Shown here piece after piece: positions 36,663 to 39,287 of a stretch of 39,287 bases of DNA (positions are counted from its first letter, which is position 1; the number at the start of each line of letters is the position of its first letter). Source of the DNA: Purshia tridentata (lineage: Eukaryota > Streptophyta > Magnoliopsida > Rosales > Rosaceae); NCBI GenBank assembly GCA_003254885.1, contig QANT01000197.1, positions 1-39,287 of the forward strand, written 5' to 3'. The notes beneath the pieces were generated by a model. That model was given only the letters and a program-made list of their open reading frames with translations. It did not search any database and was not told the DNA's origin. The translations under genes and the position numbers were made by a program.

Positions 36663-38539
36663 TTAAAGACACAATTCGTTTACGATTTTTAGTTACCAAC
36701 TAATATATGTAGTGGATACATTCAGATGATGGCGGCAAAAACTCTATATACTAACAAACATAAAATAATTAAAATCGATTAAAAGTTTGAATGGTCAAAT
36801 CTGTTTGACACAGTTAACACATATATATAATTAAAATCCCTAACTTAATTAACTCGTGGTTTTGGATTGACACAGTTAACACATATATATAATTACAATT
36901 GTTCTAGATGCAACTTTTTTTTCTCATAAATTAAACTTTTCATATATATGAGTATGTGACTAACAGTATATATGTGAAAATTTGAATATTAAAGTACATA
37001 CTAGGTTGTGTACAACTGTTTGCAATCTTTTTATATTGAGTTCATCACTGTATTAATTGATTTACATTTCTTCATTTTCAACAGATCCCCAATTTTAAGA
37101 AACGGTTTTATCGTACTGGTAGCTAGGTAAATTAATTGCTGAACTTGATTTTTTTCATTTGGTAGTGGGCATATCAAAGTTTTATAATTTCACATGTTTT
37201 TTTCTCCTTGGTTTGGTGAAGATTGCATAATTCTAAAAGCCTAAATAATAAGAGAAGGGACATAAAATATGCTCTAATTATCAAAAACATTGACCACTGA
37301 AGACTTTATAATAAAAATACTACTAAGATTGTCTTCTACTTATAAGGTTTTACCTAAAATGTCTTCATTCTCAACTTGTGGACACAAGAACACGCTATTG
37401 GGTTGATATTTATGACTAGATCATTACAAAAACAAGGAAATAGCTTTAAAAAAAGCATTTGAAAATTATAGATATAATAATTTTATTTAGGGAACTGTTT
37501 TAATCGATCTGGCCAACTGAGAGAACCAGTAGTCAAGTCATATACATGATATTAGCTAAGCTTGACGTGACACTGGCTTGTTAACTAAGAGAAAAGGACA
37601 ATAATGAAGCATTGGTTTAGTAAGGTATATATGTAGAGAGACAGAGTTATGAATGCTATATAGTTAGGCTGTTAATTGTTCAAACTTGAAAGTGATCGAA
37701 TAAGAGCTTCAATAAAATTTTGTGAAACTTTGTGTTATTGAAAAAAAAAAACTCATGTCGATGTTTTCATTTTTATCTTTTTTTAACTTTTTTTAACTTT
37801 CGGTTTTAAAAATGAATTAGCATAATTAGTTTGATGCAAGGCTTGTAGCTGTCTTCTTTTTTAGTATTCTAACATGAGCATGCTGTAGATAGATGTTTAT
37901 GAACTCTCTTTCCATTAGAAGAATTTAATATTATTATAGAATCGGAAACAGGTTGTTAGCATAAGAAAGCAAACGCATGTATATCTAATAAGGCCAATGC
38001 AAAGGGCAAATATTACTGATTTGTTTTGGATGTGAGCACATGAAGTCACCTTAAATGCATTTGATAAAATCACAAGTTTCTCATTTTTTTAATTTTTTTT
38101 TACCACCACAAGTTTATCATTTATATAATCACAGATTCACACTTGACGCATTTTAAGTGACAAAATCACAGATTCAGTTTATAGCTTTCCCATTAAGAAA
38201 AAAGGCCACCACAATGGGGGACAGGCAATTATCTTGGGCTGATCCAAAAAGTGCATATACAGATTGGGCCGCTCAGAGGACAATCTAATAATACCAAAAA
38301 CAATTGGGCTTTTGTGAACAAGTGGGCCAGCGGCCCATGTAACCTAAAAACACACACATTGGGCAGCACTGTTTTTTTTATGCAAATAGTGTTTCGCGTA
38401 GAACGGCCCAGAAAGACACAGAACTGCCTAATAAGACTCATATTAGCCCATAACATCCCTAGTTTGTTTTGTTGTATGTGTAACTGTGTTCCTTCGCTAT
38501 GAGGAAAGGGTACATAGATGACCACTCACCAAAAAACAA
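36663..38539. other. AT-rich intergenic DNA
   Basis: No gene supported. A 29-bp exact direct repeat (TTGACACAGTTAACACATAT...) lies at 36805-36833 and 36867-36895. A cluster of Site II boxes lies at 38235-38450 (separate entry). Minus- and plus-strand frames of 98 and 83 codons at 38229-38525 overlap that cluster and match nothing known. Confidence 0.45.
38235..38450. promoter_or_regulatory. Cluster of Site II (TGGGCY) boxes
   Basis: TGGGCC, TGGGCT or their inverses occur at 38235, 38265, 38305, 38323, 38332, 38405 and 38445, seven in 216 bases. Such density is usual in promoters of plant ribosomal and organelle-related genes, yet no gene is visible on either side in the window. Confidence 0.35.
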
Positions 38540-38929
38540 TTTTTGGGTCACTCTTGGGGTGACCTCAAGGTCACCCCACCTCTCGAAATTACAATTCGGC
38601 AATGTTGGCGTATAATCGGAACCATTCACATTTTAAATCACCTATTATAGATCATCTATGCAAAAAATCAACTCAATCGGAAATCATTTGGTTATAGAAT
38701 TGTTGTTAATTAAATAGAAAAAATCAACGGTTTGGTCAAAAAATTACTCTTTAATTCGAAACCATTATTTTTTCTATTTAATTGACAACAATTATATAAA
38801 CAAATGATTTCCGATTGAGTTGATTTTTTGCATAGATGATCTACAATAGGTGATCTAAAATATGAACGGTTCCAATTATGCGCCAACATTGTCGAAATTG
38901 TAATTTTAAGGAATGGGGTGACCCAAATA
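38540..38929. mobile_element. Long hairpin (foldback) MITE 3
   Basis: The outer arms contain TTTTTGGGTCA on the left and TGACCCAAATA on the right, with extra GGGGTGACC/GGTCACCCC words on the left side. The inner arms contain the 72-nt core (38619-38690; inverse 38801-38872), clearly related to hairpins 1 and 2. The central segment has its own inverted repeat (AATTAAATAGAAAAAA and inverse, near 38706 and 38768). The exact ends and the target duplication are unclear; pairing may extend some bases beyond the limits given. No coding capacity. Confidence 0.8.
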
Positions 38930-39287
38930 TTTTTCATCACCAAATGACTGCGTGCTTCGAACCAAGCAATTACTGAACCCCCAGTAAAAATAAGAGAGAA
39001 TAAAGAGAAAATTTAAAATAAAATTAAGATATGCAACCTAGTACTGAGCTGAGCGGCCTTGCCTTGTTAAATCTGTGACTATGAAAACAATCATTTTTAA
39101 ATCAGCTAATGAGCTAAACAAATAATTCAACCACAATCCTGTGTTTTCATTGATTTTTCCATCACTATCTTTATCAAAGTGTCGAATTCACTTTTCTCTC
39201 AGGATTGCCTTGGTTGGGTTCGTCCTTGGCAGCAAAAGTAAATGGGCTTCAACCATGAAATTGAGAATAAAAAAAGAGAGGGTATTT
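38930..39287. other. Intergenic DNA to window end
   Basis: Nothing supported on either strand. Confidence 0.45.

Overview
This is plant nuclear DNA, almost certainly from a eudicot. Genes have GT-AG introns and are far apart, the intergenic DNA is AT-rich and full of small DNA transposons, and the proteins are chloroplast, ABA-signalling and GPI-anchor types found only in plants. A rosid, perhaps Rosaceae, is my guess, but nothing here proves it. One ambiguous base (15106) points to a draft assembly. I see no bacterial operon, CRISPR array, tRNA or rRNA.

Five protein genes can be read with confidence. (1) 1173-1379 (+) is a 68-residue arabinogalactan peptide. (2) 5197-9690 (-) is a 12-exon, 523-residue chloroplast carboxyl-terminal processing protease (CtpA / D1-processing family). 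(3) 23288-24846 (-) is a 3-exon, 419-residue clade A PP2C closest to PP2CA/AHG3, a negative regulator of ABA signalling, with ABRE-type boxes upstream. (4) 27982-30079 (-) is a 5-exon, 267-residue tropinone-reductase-like short-chain dehydrogenase. (5) 33529-34314 (-) is an intronless, 261-residue SUPERMAN/ZFP10-type single C2H2 zinc-finger repressor with a C-terminal EAR motif. All exon joins were made by hand from GT-AG sites and reading phase.

The rest is mostly intergenic and carries a dense set of non-autonomous elements. These are: a 1.2-kb hAT element with an 8-bp target duplication (2134-3359) that holds an internal duplication and a piece of a CACTA MITE; that CACTA MITE itself (3582-3795, TTT duplication); a 633-bp GC-rich hAT element (14873-15505, 8-bp duplication) with a 20-bp minisatellite; a PIF/Harbinger MITE (36071-36662, TTA duplication); two copies of another MITE family (517-790 and 10684-10984); a decayed Ty3/gypsy-like remnant (about 17600-18424); and three long hairpin elements (about 16674, 21583 and 38540).

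The most interesting structural observation is that the three hairpins have different outer arms but share a 72-nt core that aligns without gaps. The five genes do not form one pathway. The PP2C and the reductase lie next to each other on the same strand, a pairing that also occurs at Arabidopsis HAI loci.
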